This document shows positions 48,088 through 60,049 of a stretch of DNA of 64,000 bases, piece after piece. Every line of letters begins with the position of its first letter. Within the stretch, counting starts at the first letter, position 1. Under the pieces are notes generated by a model, which was given only the letters and a program-made list of their open reading frames with translations, was not told the DNA's origin and did not search any database. The DNA is from Laguncularia racemosa. Lineage: Eukaryota > Streptophyta > Magnoliopsida > Myrtales > Combretaceae. The stretch spans positions 620,001-684,000 of the forward strand of contig JBBMOL010000118.1 of assembly GCA_037954665.1 (NCBI GenBank), given 5' to 3'. The position numbers were made by a program, and so were the translations under genes.

Positions 48088-49438
48088 CTAAAGACGTTAA
48101 AGAAAGGCGCTTCATGGGAGGCAACCCATGTCAAAAAAAAAAAAAGTCTTTTAGTTTTGTTTTAGTTTTGTTTTGATTTTAGTGTAGTTTTTGAACTCTT
48201 TGGATCAGCTGCAGCAAGGATACACATAATCAAATGACACTTTCCAGAAGCTTAAGGGGAGAACTCCAATACCGGGGAAGTACCAGTATTTCCTTTCTCT
48301 TATTCTCTAATACTCCTTGAGTTGTTAATTCCTTTTCAATTGTGCTAAATTAGGAACAGTGAGGACACTGTTCAAGCTAATGTGTGGGGAAAGGATAATA
48401 AAATATAGAGAATAGAGAACTAACTTATACTCTGAATGTTTGTCCTTAAGCAATTTTAAGCTAAAATTTTTTCAAAATTATCATGAAATCTAGAGATTGT
48501 ACTAAATGTTGTAATAAGCATCTACAAAATGTGAAATTGACTTGTTCAAATGTTTTACTCACCCACTGCTGTGATTAGAATACATGGTTAAAATTAAGTA
48601 GTGAAATCTTTAAGAAACAAATTTACCTTGTATTTAGCTTTAGAATTGGAAGTCTAAGAGTAAGTCGAGTCCCTAAGTGAAAAATAAACAAGTTTACTTC
48701 TAGGTTATATTAGCTACTGTATACTCTTTGAAGTTGTTTGTAAAGCAATCATAACACTTAAAAAAAAAAAAAGAATCAAGCATAGCCATTACTCCAATGA
48801 TTCAACTAATTGAGTTAAGAGTATTCAAACTTGAATGTTAGAGTGAGGAAGAGTCCGTAGGGGTATCTCAAAACCCGGTCACTTGAGTGATGAGCTCGGG
48901 ATGTTGCCGACTCAATGAACTCACTATAACGATAAGGGCGAAAAAGGCAAAAGTTCATGAAAAGAAGCGGGCAAAAACCCGTCAAAATAGATGCTTGAAT
49001 AAATCAAAAGAACATGAATGTGAACATTCATTGAATAAAACAAAGATGTATAAAAGGGAGAATATCTAGCAAAGAGCTTATACCATATGCTTTTACTTTA
49101 TACTGCAAGGATTATATGCTTGATAATATCCAATGAAGTTTAATTGGGTGTTTTTCCTTAGTGGATTAAGTATTTACTTTTGGAATAAAAATTCTTTTGC
49201 TAAACATGAGGATTAAAGTTTGTTTTGTTTAGATTAGCTATTGAATCTTGTCCATAGTAATTTGATCACAGGAAACCAGTTTGGTTGAAGTAGTAGCCGT
49301 TAAAATTACAAGTCATGAATTACAAATGAATAGATGCTTGGAATGATAAAAAGAAAGTTTGTATAATCTATGACAGATTTCTCAATTGATTTGATGCAAT
49401 TGCTTGAGGACAAGCAAGAGTTTAAGTGTGGGGGAATT
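48088..49438 (+). other. Non-coding 3' tail of unit 2 internal region
   Basis: Same as 42688-44038 except for the local difference at about 48381, where GTGTGGGGGA has become TGTGTGGGGA. Confidence 0.6.
49425..49437 (+). other. Polypurine tract of unit 2
   Basis: Same sequence and distance to the LTR as in unit 1. Confidence 0.75.
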
Positions 49439-51166
49439 TGATAGAGCCATTTTATACTCAATATTTATAGTATAAATTGTGTTAAATTATTATTGATTTT
49501 ATAGAAATCATAAGGAAATGGTACTTTAATTCTATCATCGTGATAAATCAGGTTAAATGGAGTCAAGGACGCCAATTCAAGTAAATTAGAGAAGTCATCT
49601 ACAACTTGGTTCAAAGACAAGGATTTACACCGCCGGAGGGAAGTACATGGGCGTGTAATCGAAGTACACGGCCGTGTACTTGGTTTTGAATCAATAGGAA
49701 GATACATGGTTGAAGTACACGGCCGTGTATCGGAAGCACGGTTTGAGGCACGACCATGGCGTAAACCGTGCCCCTTACTAGACAAGAAGGCGGAAATGTG
49801 GACTTTGAACAGAGAGAGACACGACTTAGGGCACGGCCGTGGTGGAAGTCGTGGAGAAACCGTGCTTGGAGCCGTGGTGGAAGCTAGATGTGCCAAGGAG
49901 AAGAAAGTGTGGAACATCAACCAGATTAAGGCACGACTTGAAATCTAGCCGTGGGTGTAACCGTGGTACACACTGGACACGGATGAAGACTTGTAGATTA
50001 TGCACAGATGAAGGCACGGCTTGAAATCTGGCCGTGTGTGTAACCGTGGTACACACTGGGCGCGGATGAAGACTTGAAGAATATGCACAGAGGATGGCAC
50101 TGCTTGACCCACGGCCGTGTGTTAGGGCGTGCCAGGCGGACGAACATTTACTTCTCGAAATCTACTTGGAAAAGGAAAGATATTTTCGTATCTTGCTAGC
50201 AAAAGATCACATGCCATCTCCCTAACAATATAAATAGAACCAACCCTAGAGGGTTAGGACAACTTTTAACTTTTGAATCTTTGGATCTTGAAGAACCTTG
50301 GATCATCTTGGAGGCAGGGCAGGCAACCGGGTTCATCATGTCTTTACTTTTTATTTTCGTTTTGTTGATGAACATGAGTAGCTAAGCTACTTTTCTAGCC
50401 GAAGGGTCATAGATGTTTAATTCTCCACAAATTGTGAGGTCTAATTGACTTGTATTTATTCTATTCTTTGCTTTCGGGTATTCATATATCTTCTGATCGT
50501 TTTGTCATTATTATCTTTGTTGATTGGTATGGATAGAGCTCTTCTACTCAATTAGCAAGTTGATATATTGTCAACTAGCACGTCAAATCCGTAATTGTTT
50601 AATTGTTCCAGTCTTAGTGACGCAATAACATGTTTGGTTATAAAAGAGATGATCAAATTCATGTTATGGAGGTGTGTGATCATGTTTAAATAGGTTATCT
50701 TATAATCTACTGGCATGAATTGGTGGTCTCTCTAGATCTTAATGCTATTGATAGATTAAATCCTAAGCGCTTGTCTAGGGTTGTTTAATCAATAAGAGAA
50801 ATAATTCAAAGCGCTTGTCTGAGGTTATCGAGGAAGTAAGGAGAGATAGGTTGCTAGAGCTTGTTAATAACCATAACCAGTTTATCTAGAACTAAGAATA
50901 GAAAACATTTGCATCGATGATCAATTCCTTGAATTAAACTATCTTGATTCCTTTGGCTAGGCTTTTATTAATATCCGATTTTCTTACCTTGTTTTACTTT
51001 ATTTTGATTCACAAACAAAACCCCCCATTTTTCTTTTCCCTTTTATTCTCCTTGAATAGAAATAAGTTTAACCAATCTCTGTGGATTCGACCCTACTCAC
51101 CACTATATGCAAATCATATAATTGTCTAGGAGTAGGTTTTATTTTTGTTGGATTCGACACCCATCA
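49439..51166 (+). repeat. LTR 3 (1728 bp)
   Basis: Ends CCCATCA at 51166, followed by the ATCAC target duplication. One G is missing near 49853 compared with LTR 2; otherwise identical by eye. Confidence 0.95.
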
Positions 51167-51171
51167 ATCAC

Positions 51172-52849
51172 CAAGTGTAAATTATAATACTTATGTTATA
51201 CTTTGTATCAAGATGTGTTGTTAATTGTGTTTCAATAGCTTTGGGAATTTGATATATAGGTATGTGGTTACTATATGTTAGCTATGCTTACTAGGGTAGA
51301 AAAATAATCAATTAAATGGAAAGTGGAACTTAATTGATCGTATGCCACTTGTGCTTGAGAAAGGCCCAAAGAAATATAGGTAAATGGCAGTGATATGGGA
51401 TAGTCTACCCAATAATTGGTACAATTTGTTTCGCCATCATATAGCTTTGTATTGATTGGATGTTGCTAATTAAGCATTGACTTCATGTCAGTAGATCTCT
51501 AACTTAGAAATATTGTGTAATGGGTTAATGTATTAGGACAAAACCATAAGAGGTTCGTAGTTGTGAAATGAGAATACTTGTATGAATGCTCGTATATGGA
51601 TTAGTAGACTAATGGCTGCTCATCATTGTTTTGAAGGTGACATGAATTTTGGAATTGGTTTTAGTTATATATTATATTATATTATATATTGTGTGCTAGA
51701 TTTATGAGTTACTCCAAGTTTGAGGTTAGTTACAAATGATCTCAAACTGTATTATTTGAATGAATAATTTAAAGATAATAATATGTGGTTTATTACATTA
51801 AAATAGGTTGTATGTGTGTGTTATGCATTTGTTTGTTTATGTGCATGTGTATGTGCTATTACGTGCTAGGCATTAGTTCAGCCTTTTATGGAATATACAC
51901 ACATACACACACACCCACAAACTTAAGACTGTAGGGTTTGGGATTGAATTTGATATTAGAGCTGAGATGGATTATAAAATAGGTTGTGATTATTTATTTA
52001 GTAATATTAAATTAGTTGACAATTTGTTTTAAAATTTTAGAGTTGTAACATATCGAAAATAGGAGTTATCAATGAGAGAAAGTATTTGATAAATGGTATT
52101 AATTGTGAATATTTAATTGTTTTGAACCTTAATATACTTATACACTATGGTATGAATATGTGGTAGATTGTCTACATCTTCGATTTAGAGAGTGATAGGT
52201 AGCTTATAAATGATGGTGAGATACAAGGGAAGGGCTCATGTAGATACACAAATTACACAATTGGATTGAGACCAATTGGTATTGCCTTAGATTGATGCTT
52301 AACTAAAGACTCAAATGTTGATGATATTTAAGAGAGGAGGAGAGAGTTATGGACTAATTTACATTTTTTTTTATCTTCTTGATATTTTACATGAAATTGT
52401 ACATCCAAACTTAATGAGAAATGAATGAAACTCTAAAAATTGTTGTTATTCTTCTTAGATATATTTATGTTTGCTAGTTAATTTTAGTGAAGTCTTGAGA
52501 ATTTATTTATTTTTAATGATGTTTTAATTGTGGAGTTTGGTGGATTATGGATAGGACATGAATATAGATAAATAGGAATGTGAATAGTAAAAAATGACAT
52601 GAATATAATTATGAAGTGTCACTTTCATTTGCAAATTATTTTGAACAAGTGGTGTAGTTTTAGGGGCTAAAGAGCATGTGAATTGTGTTGTTAAAAAATG
52701 CAAAACTAAAGTTGTGACTATTAAGATTTTACCTTGATCAACTTATAATGGTGACTTCAATTCACAATTTATATCCCAACAATTAAATTGTGATTTGAAA
52801 TCATGAAGCTAAGGCAATATAAAACCGTGATTTTATATCATAATTTTAT
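51172..52849. other. No recognisable feature
   Basis: AT-rich DNA with a short CA run (about 51897-51915). No supportable gene. Confidence 0.5.
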
Positions 52850-53216
52850 GGGGAAATTACAAGCAAGTGGATTGATATTTGGGGTCAAGTTTAAATAAAT
52901 GATCAAACATCTAAGAAGTTAAAATAGAGGATTAATGTTACGCTAAATATTTTAAATAAGGAATCCCATTATAACATCCTTATAGAGAGTAACGAATCTT
53001 CTGTTTGAATCACTTAGCATGTTTATGAGATAGTAGCAAATCATTTATTTGAACCACTTAATATAATGCTAATCATTTATTTTAACTACTTAAAAATTTG
53101 ATTCTCTATTTCAATTACTTAATATAATATTGATTCTTTATTTTAACTATTTGAAGGTTTGAACCTCTATTTAAATTTTACTCAAAATGTTGATCTCCTT
53201 ACTTATAATTTTCCCT
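52850..53216. mobile_element. MITE-like foldback element, about 367 bp
   Basis: The left arm (from 52850, GGGGAAATTACAAGCAAGTG) and the complement of the right arm (from 53216, AGGGAAAATTATAAGTAAGG) align over about 115 bp, including GTTAAAATA and GAATC blocks. No coding content; target duplication not recognised. Confidence 0.62.
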
Positions 53217-53821
53217 AAGTTCATCTAAGATATTGGGATTTTCTTTCCAAAGGTGTATTTTAAGGTGTTCTTTTTTTCAAAAAATTGCAATGTTTTTATC
53301 CATTTTACTAAGGGCTTAGTTATATATTAGAAGAAAAATGCAAGTATGTAAAAACTCAAAAACTCGATATTTTTTATGTTAAGGCTTTGTTAAGTAGTGT
53401 TTCATTGCATTTATTAAGGAATAAATTATAACTAGTGAGTGATATAATGCGTTTGGATGTAAAGATAATTATGTGTGAAATCTATAATACTAAAGAAGAA
53501 AAGAAAAGATGAATGAGTCAAGTACCAATCTTTATTATTGATGGAATTCGTTATCATGTGCAGGGGTTAGGTCATGTTGATTCTTCATTATTTGAGAGAT
53601 AAATGGGAATAGTTTGTATAGTTATTTTTTAGTTGACAATGGGTTAATAACCGCTTCACTCTTGCAAGCTAATCCCCTAAAAAATTAGGATGATTTATAA
53701 AGTTACAACTAAGGGGATAGTATACTATTGTGGTATGCAATTGGTTAATTCGTTAAAATTCTAGTAATACCTCTATAATTTTTAATCATGTAGATGTTAT
53801 TTAAAGTGAAAGGATATAAAA
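53217..53821. other. No recognisable feature
   Basis: AT-rich DNA up to the truncated LTR; nothing supportable. Confidence 0.45.
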
Positions 53822-54409
53822 AAGAAATTATTGACTCATTGCCTATAAGAGACAAGAACCAATAATATAAATTGAGCTTGAACTCACAAGGTCAAAACCC
53901 CGACTGCTTGTTCAAAAAGAACAAATATAAGAAATAACTCTTCAATTGAAAAATTTGTCCATCCCCTCAACACAAGTTTTGATACCCTATTTATAGAGTT
54001 CTAAGGCTAATTAATGAAAAAAAACAAACCATTCACATACCCATCAATAATCCACTACCAAAGAAAATTAAATGTGCTCTTAACTATATTAATAACTATT
54101 TTATTGATGTAAGCAATGACCTCAATTATCTTTTAGAATCCCTAATTACTGTCTTGGCTGATTTGGGCTTCATTTTCTTGGGCTTGGATGACATTAATGA
54201 ATTTGGGTTCAGCCTAGCTCAATGTCTCCAAAGTCCTTCTAGACTTGACCTCATTTTCAAAAATGATCTTCACAAAGCCTTGCATAGCTTGCTTGATCTA
54301 TTTTGCTCGTGCACTTGTGATTGGCCCTTCGGGTATTTGTAGTTCCTCAATTCCACTTTGATTGCATTTGTTATCTTCAATTCCCGAACCTTGAGATGGT
54401 CTTCCATCA
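53822..54409 (-). mobile_element. 3'-truncated LTR of the 736-bp family, minus strand
   Basis: On the minus strand it starts TGATGGAAGACCATCTCAAG at 54409 and matches the complete LTR at 56169-56904 until about 53822, where the last 160 bp or so are missing. Contains the TATAAATAGGG box (about 53985-53995). No target duplication, consistent with truncation. Confidence 0.75.
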
Positions 54410-55100
54410 GCAATAGTACTTTAGGAAAATTTCATAATAGAGGCATGGGTTCCCAATTATCTTTATCATGCTTCCTTTTGTTATGTAATAAACATTAGGA
54501 GGAGATATTGTCTCTTAATAGGAGTATATATTTAGAGAAGTGTGATTGAATAGATTGTATAAATATTCCTTATTGAGTATAAATGAAACAAGCTTAAAGA
54601 GTTATTATGAAATTAGTATAAAGTAGTTGTCAAGTGGAGTAGTATTTTAGCATTGGATTAGCACTCCTCAAAACCTAATTTCACTATATGTTCCAATAAG
54701 AAGCACTAGATACAAAATGCCAATAAGGGCAATTGGTCTTCACTGCCAATTTGTTCTTGTACTTACTTATGATTAGGTTTCTGAGCCATGCTAAGGACGA
54801 CATAACTTTTTTAAGGTTTATAAAGACCATATCCAAATTCTTTTGTTTTTTTGTTGTACATGTATTATCACACTAAATGAGCACATGGCTTCTATAGTGG
54901 ATGATCTCATTGTGAAACTGAAATGACTGTTTTATGGTGCTTTTTGCCTCAAATGTTGTTTTCAATTTATTGTATGATCCTCAAGTGTAATAGCTCCATG
55001 ATTAACAAAATTTTTGAAATTTTCTTGATGGATTGAAGTTAGTTTTGTGATTGCATGCTTAGAATAAAAAAGATGCCATTATGTCATGTATTACATAGCT
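54410..55100. other. No recognisable feature
   Basis: AT-rich DNA upstream of the FIS1-like remnant; no earlier FIS1 exon could be recognised. Confidence 0.4.
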
Positions 55101-55417
55101 TAGAAAATTCACAAGCATGCCACCTCCCTGATAGAAAGCTTAGTTGCTAGCACACTATCTATTTGAGACTCTTTTGCAAAATGATCTTGATTGGAGGCAG
55201 GCGTAGAACCTTAGGGAAGCACTTGAAGATTGCATTACAAAAGGTGGTTGTAACTTGCCAGTTATCTATGATTGCATCTCTTCTTCATTTTGTTGTGGAA
55301 AGACACTGACAGTTATCTCACTCTCATGGAGATGGCATTGTTGGAATAGACATTACGGCTACTGCTGTAGGTCTACTAGCTGGTGGGCTTGCTATAGCTT
55401 TATCTCGAAAAAACTGA
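55100..55417 (+). pseudogene. FIS1-like (mitochondrial/peroxisomal fission 1) C-terminal pseudogene
   Basis: Two exon-like blocks. The first, ending at 55243, reads DWRQA-stop-NLREALEDCITK, like the last TPR helix region of plant FIS1 proteins (DWRQAL..K..EDRITKDG) but with an in-frame TAG. The second (55332-55417) completes DGIVGIDITATAVGLLAGGL, then AIALSRKN and stop, the tail anchor of FIS1. The 88-bp gap has GT-AG ends in the right phase, so the intron is kept and this is not a processed copy. Upstream sequence shows only a weak match and the N-terminal half is missing. FIS1 recruits the dynamin-type fission machinery to mitochondria and peroxisomes; this copy is not expected to work. Confidence 0.62.
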
Positions 55418-56163
55418 TACCACCAATTTTGCTAGTTGTTATATGCACTAAAGGAGTATCTTTGTCCCATAGTACCCTTTCTTTTTTTTCTTCTTTTGCC
55501 CTTTCTTTTATGCTTTTTATGAGAACTAGACCAAGATTCAACCATCTTTAGTTGAATTTTGATTCTAATGTATAGCAAGAGATATGTGTACTACTTTGAC
55601 GATGCCTGCTTAAAGCTTAAGATATCGACAGTTTTTTTTTATCGGCTTATAGTATGTTAAAGACTTCCTTGCCCAGATTGGAAGTACATTTCCCAGTAAT
55701 TTTATCTAGTCTTGAAATGAGTAGAGTGTGATCACATCCTAAAAAGAAGAAATGAACAAATAATGAGACATACTAGTTGCTCAATGCAGTTTTTGCCTAG
55801 CTAAAATCTAAACAATAGAATGTACCAACCGTAATAGGATTTACTTGATTCACTGTTTTAGCAGTGATATAATCTTTTAAGCGGAAGCCTGGCTTTTGCT
55901 TTAGTATCTTGGCTAACTCTTAACCTTCTCAGATTATCTCCTCTAAGCATTACGGATACACCCTTGGAGCATAGCAAGGTAATGAAGATTTCAAGAGACT
56001 ATGGGGTTTACTGTATTTGTGAATGGTTTAAGTGACAAATGTCGATTTACTAATGAGGGGTGTGCTTCGTCTCGAGAAAAACATTTTTCGATCTATTTTT
56101 TTTTTCTATGTTTGTTAATATCAAAGTTTTCCAATGTTGTAGATATTAGTGACTTTTAGCTGC
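55418..56163. other. No recognisable feature
   Basis: AT-rich DNA after the FIS1-like tail; nothing supportable. Confidence 0.4.
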
Positions 56164-56168
56164 AAGTG

Positions 56169-56904
56169 TGATGAGAAATCCCACGAATTGAGTTGTGAGA
56201 CCCAGCAACAAATAATCAATTTCCTGGACCGCCCAAATCCCAATTTTTGAATAAAAAAAATAAATTACTAATATATTGTCTATGGAGACAAGAATCGGTA
56301 ATATATATATATATATATAAGAAATTATTGACCCGTTGCCTATAAGAGACAAGAACTAATAATATAAACCGAGCTTGAACTCACAAGGTCAAAACCCCGG
56401 TTGCTTGTTCAAAAAGAACAGATATGAGAAATAACTCTTCAATTGAAAAATTCGTCCATCCCCCCAACACAAGTTTTGATACCTATTTATAGAGTTCTAA
56501 GGCTAATTAATGAAAAAAAAAACCATCCACATACCCATCAATAACCTACTACCAAAGAAAATAAAATATGCTCTTAACTATACTAATAATTATTTTGTTG
56601 GATATAACCAATGAACTCAATTATCTTCTGGAATCCCTAATTACTGTCTTGGCTAATTTGGGCTTCATTTTCTTGGGCTTAGATGACATTAATGAGTTTA
56701 GGTTCAGCTTAGCTCAATGTCTCCAAAGTCCTTCTAGACTTGATCTCATTTTCAAAAATGATCTTCACAAAGCCTTGCATAGCTTGCTTGATCTGTTTTG
56801 CTCGCGCCCTTGTGATTAGCCCTTTGGGTATTTGTAGTTTCTCAATTCCACTTCGATTGCATTTGTCTTCTTCAATACCCGAACCTTGAGATGGTCCTCC
56901 ATCA
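56169..56904 (-). mobile_element. Complete solo LTR (736 bp), gypsy-like, minus strand
   Basis: On the minus strand TGATGGAGGACC to TTTCTCATCA, flanked by the 5-bp direct repeat AAGTG (56164-56168 and 56905-56909). The first 200 bp read GLITRARAKQIKQAMQGFV, like the C-terminal tail of plant gypsy polyproteins, so in the parent element the coding frame probably ran into the 3' LTR. TATA box TATAAATAGG (about 56484-56493, minus). Relatives: 15505-15878 and 53822-54409. Confidence 0.9.
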
Positions 56905-56909
56905 AAGTG

Positions 56910-59200
56910 ACTTTATAGAAGGCAACAGTATGAATTGATTATCAAGGTGATGGGTAACTATAAAAATTACTAATGTGAAATTGATGGAAAATGATTCCAT
57001 TAGAAAATGGAAGTAGTTATTTTGATTTTCTACCATTAAAAAGGTGAAAACGATGATTGATTATTTAAGTAATAGTTAACTACAAAAATTGCTAATGAAA
57101 AACTAATGGAAATCATTTTTTATTTTCTATTTTCTTTAAATTTCTATTTGTATTTTCTGCAATGGTTAATTACCATTGCTAACTAGTAGTCGTGACTTTT
57201 TCCTTCAATCACTAGTTGTACTAGAAGTCATACACTCTCTCAATGAACTCTGTTGTAGTGTTTACAACAGGTAATGCCATAAAAGTTACAACTTTGGTTA
57301 AGGTTTAGTTGAAGTAAAAAGAAGGGAGATGAAGCAAGGTGAAATTCCATTTTTGGATAATTTAGTTTAAATAATAATGGAAATAGAAGTGAAAGGAAAA
57401 GTTCTAAACTAAGTCCAATTACTTTGTCAAGAACTTTTTTTGAGAAATAGATGGAAGTAAGCATAAATTTATGAAAACACTCTCAGCAATAATTTAAATA
57501 GAAAAAAATAAAATACAATGTAGAGTCATTTTTTCTTGTTAAGATCTTATTGCTCTCTAATCCTTTTTACTATGTTTATTAATGGCTTTTTATATTCTTT
57601 CATTTCCTTTCATCTTCTTTTTTATTTTTACTTATTTCTCTTTCTCCTTTAAGTTGCCAAACATTGCGGCTTTTCCAATAATAAAGTCAAAATGTGGACA
57701 ATTACTCACATTTGCTCTACTTTGAAGCAACTGGCCTCTATCTTGTTAAGTATCTATTGCCAATTGTATTTAGAGATCATATACTGTTTTGACATATAAA
57801 TTACAAAAAAAAAAGAAGAAATTTTCAAATTTTTATAATGTCACAACATTTAAAATTATGATTAAAAAAAAGAAAAGGCAAGTTCCTTATGGCCTAATTG
57901 ATTTTATCAAGTTTTTCTTAAGTATGTATTATTTTCTTTTGGTTTCATCATCAACTCCTATCATATTTTATTTTTGACATCATGTGAATCACTCTTTATG
58001 AGTTTTAAAAATCTTTGGATTTATATTCTTATAACCAAAGTATAGAATTTGTTTTATTTTTTCTTTTTGTTTTTATTAACTTTTATTTTATTTGGTTTAT
58101 GAATGTTCTTTAACTGCTTAGACTTTGATATTATAATAATGTATTGAGAGTCTCCAAAAGCAACTTTTTTTTTTTTTTTATTAATTTTCTCCCCTTTCCT
58201 AAATAAACATTGGAATAATATTGAGATGATCATCCAACAAACAGATAATAAAAGTATAGGGACAAGAAAATGAGATCAAAAGATAGTGGTTATGTTTTAT
58301 GTGTCAAATATCTTCACTATCTAGGGAATCCATTAAATCATTAAATATAAGCATTACAAAAATTTACTTTTCTTAGCTTTATCAAGTATTCTCAACTCTC
58401 ATAATTACAAGAAGTAATACTATTCATATAGTTAAATTTTGTGATTCTACCAACTTTTTTTTTATTCGTATTAACTTATCAATTGTTTTCTACTTACAAC
58501 TTCAACTCATTTTTCTCTCTTATAATGACGATATATGAAATATAGACTCTAATATGAAAAACAAAGTATATTAGCTAGAGGGAGAAAACACTTAAGAGCT
58601 TATCAAATCTTAAAATAGGATTAGTCTACTAAAATCTACACGGTTCTAAGCCTATCCTAACTTTGGATAATATATAGATCGATGTTAGGTCAACAAAAGA
58701 AGCTGTGGGATAGGGCAGTTGAACTTGAGTAGGGGTTTTAATGGTTCGATTTAGTTAAACCAAATTACATTTGAAATGGTTTGAATAAAATTTTTAATGA
58801 GCTAAATCATTTTAAATAGTTTGAGGTTTTAAATTGATCTATATTTCAATTTAGATTGGCTCAATTTGAATTGCTTTTAAAGACATCTTACTCTATTTGA
58901 TGATGATAATATATAATAGAGTTTTCAATTAAGTATTAATGTTCAAGTTAAGAAATATTACTCAAGAATTTAAGTTTTATAATATTATATCATGGTAATA
59001 TTGTGAGGTTAAAGTTTAACAATAAAGCATATTGCTTATTTTTATTATTTAATAAGTGGTTTGATTTAGTTTTAAGTGGTTTGATTTGATTTGATCTCCA
59101 AAATTTAATTATGAACCATTTTAACTATGTTGGAGTCAAACAAATAAATAAAGAAACCGTATTTTATAATTCAATATCATTCGATTCAGTTTTTAGTTGG
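56910..59200. other. No recognisable gene
   Basis: AT-rich DNA. At 58740-59210 there are recurring GGTTTGATTT / GGTTCGATTTAG words that may be the ends of a decayed hAT-like or MITE element, but the boundaries are not clear. Confidence 0.35.
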
Positions 59201-59482
59201 GTTTGATTTGATTAACGGCGGTAAACCGAGATTTTTCCCTTTGAATTTATTGGATAAGTGAGTAAAGCCCCCAAGTCAATCAAGTCATGACCATAATAGA
59301 AAATTAAATCCAGAGGAGCACCGACCACCAAATAGATGCTCTTCCGCATCACGTGTGATTCCATTTCCACCAGGCGGCTTTTACACACGCACACACACTC
59401 TCTCTCCACCGATCGACACTTCGCATCCAAACCCCAAGCCCACCGCCTCCCCATGTCGAACTAAGTCGGTGCCTGCCGATCC

Positions 59483-60049
59483 ATGTGCTCCCTCCTCGAG
59501 CCGACCCAAATGGACCCCACCTCTGCTACTCCCACCGCCACCACCACCACCACCCCCTCCGCCACCTCCTCAATCGATCAAATTTCCAAATCCGCCGCCG
59601 AAATCCTCGCAAAATGGAAACAGTACAACAAAACCCTAACCCTAAAATCCTCAATTCCAAAACCCAACACCACAGACTCCACTCCTCTCAATAATCCGTC
59701 CTTAATTGTACCCGTAGCGTCTCGGACGCTCCGGGTGCATGCGAAGGGGTCAAAGAAGGGGTGCATGAAAGGAAAAGGTGGACCAGAGAATCTCCGGTGC
59801 AGCTTTCGAGGTGTGAGACAAAGAACTTGGGGAAAATGGGTGGCGGAGATCAGGGAACCGAGTAGAGGGAGTAGGTTGTGGTTAGGAACTTTCCCATCGG
59901 CGATGGAAGCCGCTTTGGCTTATGATAAAGCCGCTAGGGGCATGTATGGAGCTTTTGCTAGGTTGAATTTTCCAGATTCTTCATCGTCTTCGTCTCCCGT
60001 CAATGCTGCTAGTGATCAAGGTTCATTGCTTTCCTGTCCCCTTCGGTGA
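59483..60049 (+). CDS. DREB2-type AP2/ERF transcription factor (first exon or short form)
   Basis: The 188-codon open frame carries one AP2 DNA-binding domain at about residues 109-164 (RGVRQRTWGKWVAEIREP, WLGTFPSAMEAALAYDKAAR, MYGAFARLNFP). Val120 and Glu125 are the pair typical of DREB-type factors. The preceding block AKGSKKGCMKGKGGPEN (88-103) is the DREB2 (A-2) signature and probably part of the nuclear signal. The N-terminus is Thr-rich, then SAAEILAKWKQYN, also DREB2-like. It should bind DRE/CRT elements in stress-responsive promoters. The stop at 60049 comes only 24 codons after the domain, short for DREB2. A donor at 60020/60021 would instead join the exons from 60788 in phase. A second in-frame ATG at 59510 is an alternative start. 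Confidence 0.85.
   Translation: MCSLLEPTQMDPTSATPTATTTTTPSATSSIDQISKSAAEILAKWKQYNKTLTLKSSIPKPNTTDSTPLNNPSLIVPVASRTLRVHAKGSKKGCMKGKGGPENLRCSFRGVRQRTWGKWVAEIREPSRGSRLWLGTFPSAMEAALAYDKAARGMYGAFARLNFPDSSSSSSPVNAASDQGSLLSCPLR

Larger units (their letters stand above)
38634..51171 (+). mobile_element. Tandem Athila-like LTR array: LTR-int-LTR-int-LTR
   Basis: Three LTRs (38639-40367, 44039-45767, 49439-51166) alternate with two internal regions (40368-44038, 45768-49438), exact period 5400 bp. A single 5-bp duplication ATCAC flanks the whole (38634-38638 and 51167-51171). Priming site, gag-protease frame and polypurine tract are present in each unit. Reverse transcriptase, RNase H and integrase are absent from both, so the element is non-autonomous. 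The tRNA-Asp priming site, GTGTGGGGGAATT tract and gag-protease sequence point to the Athila group of Ty3/gypsy. Confidence 0.95.

Noticed and set aside
55255..55551. 98-codon open frame at the FIS1-like locus
   Set aside because: It is in a different frame from the FIS1 tail and has no resemblance to any family.
59630..59646. Telomere-like CCCTAA repeat
   Set aside because: Only two units, inside the coding sequence of the AP2 gene.
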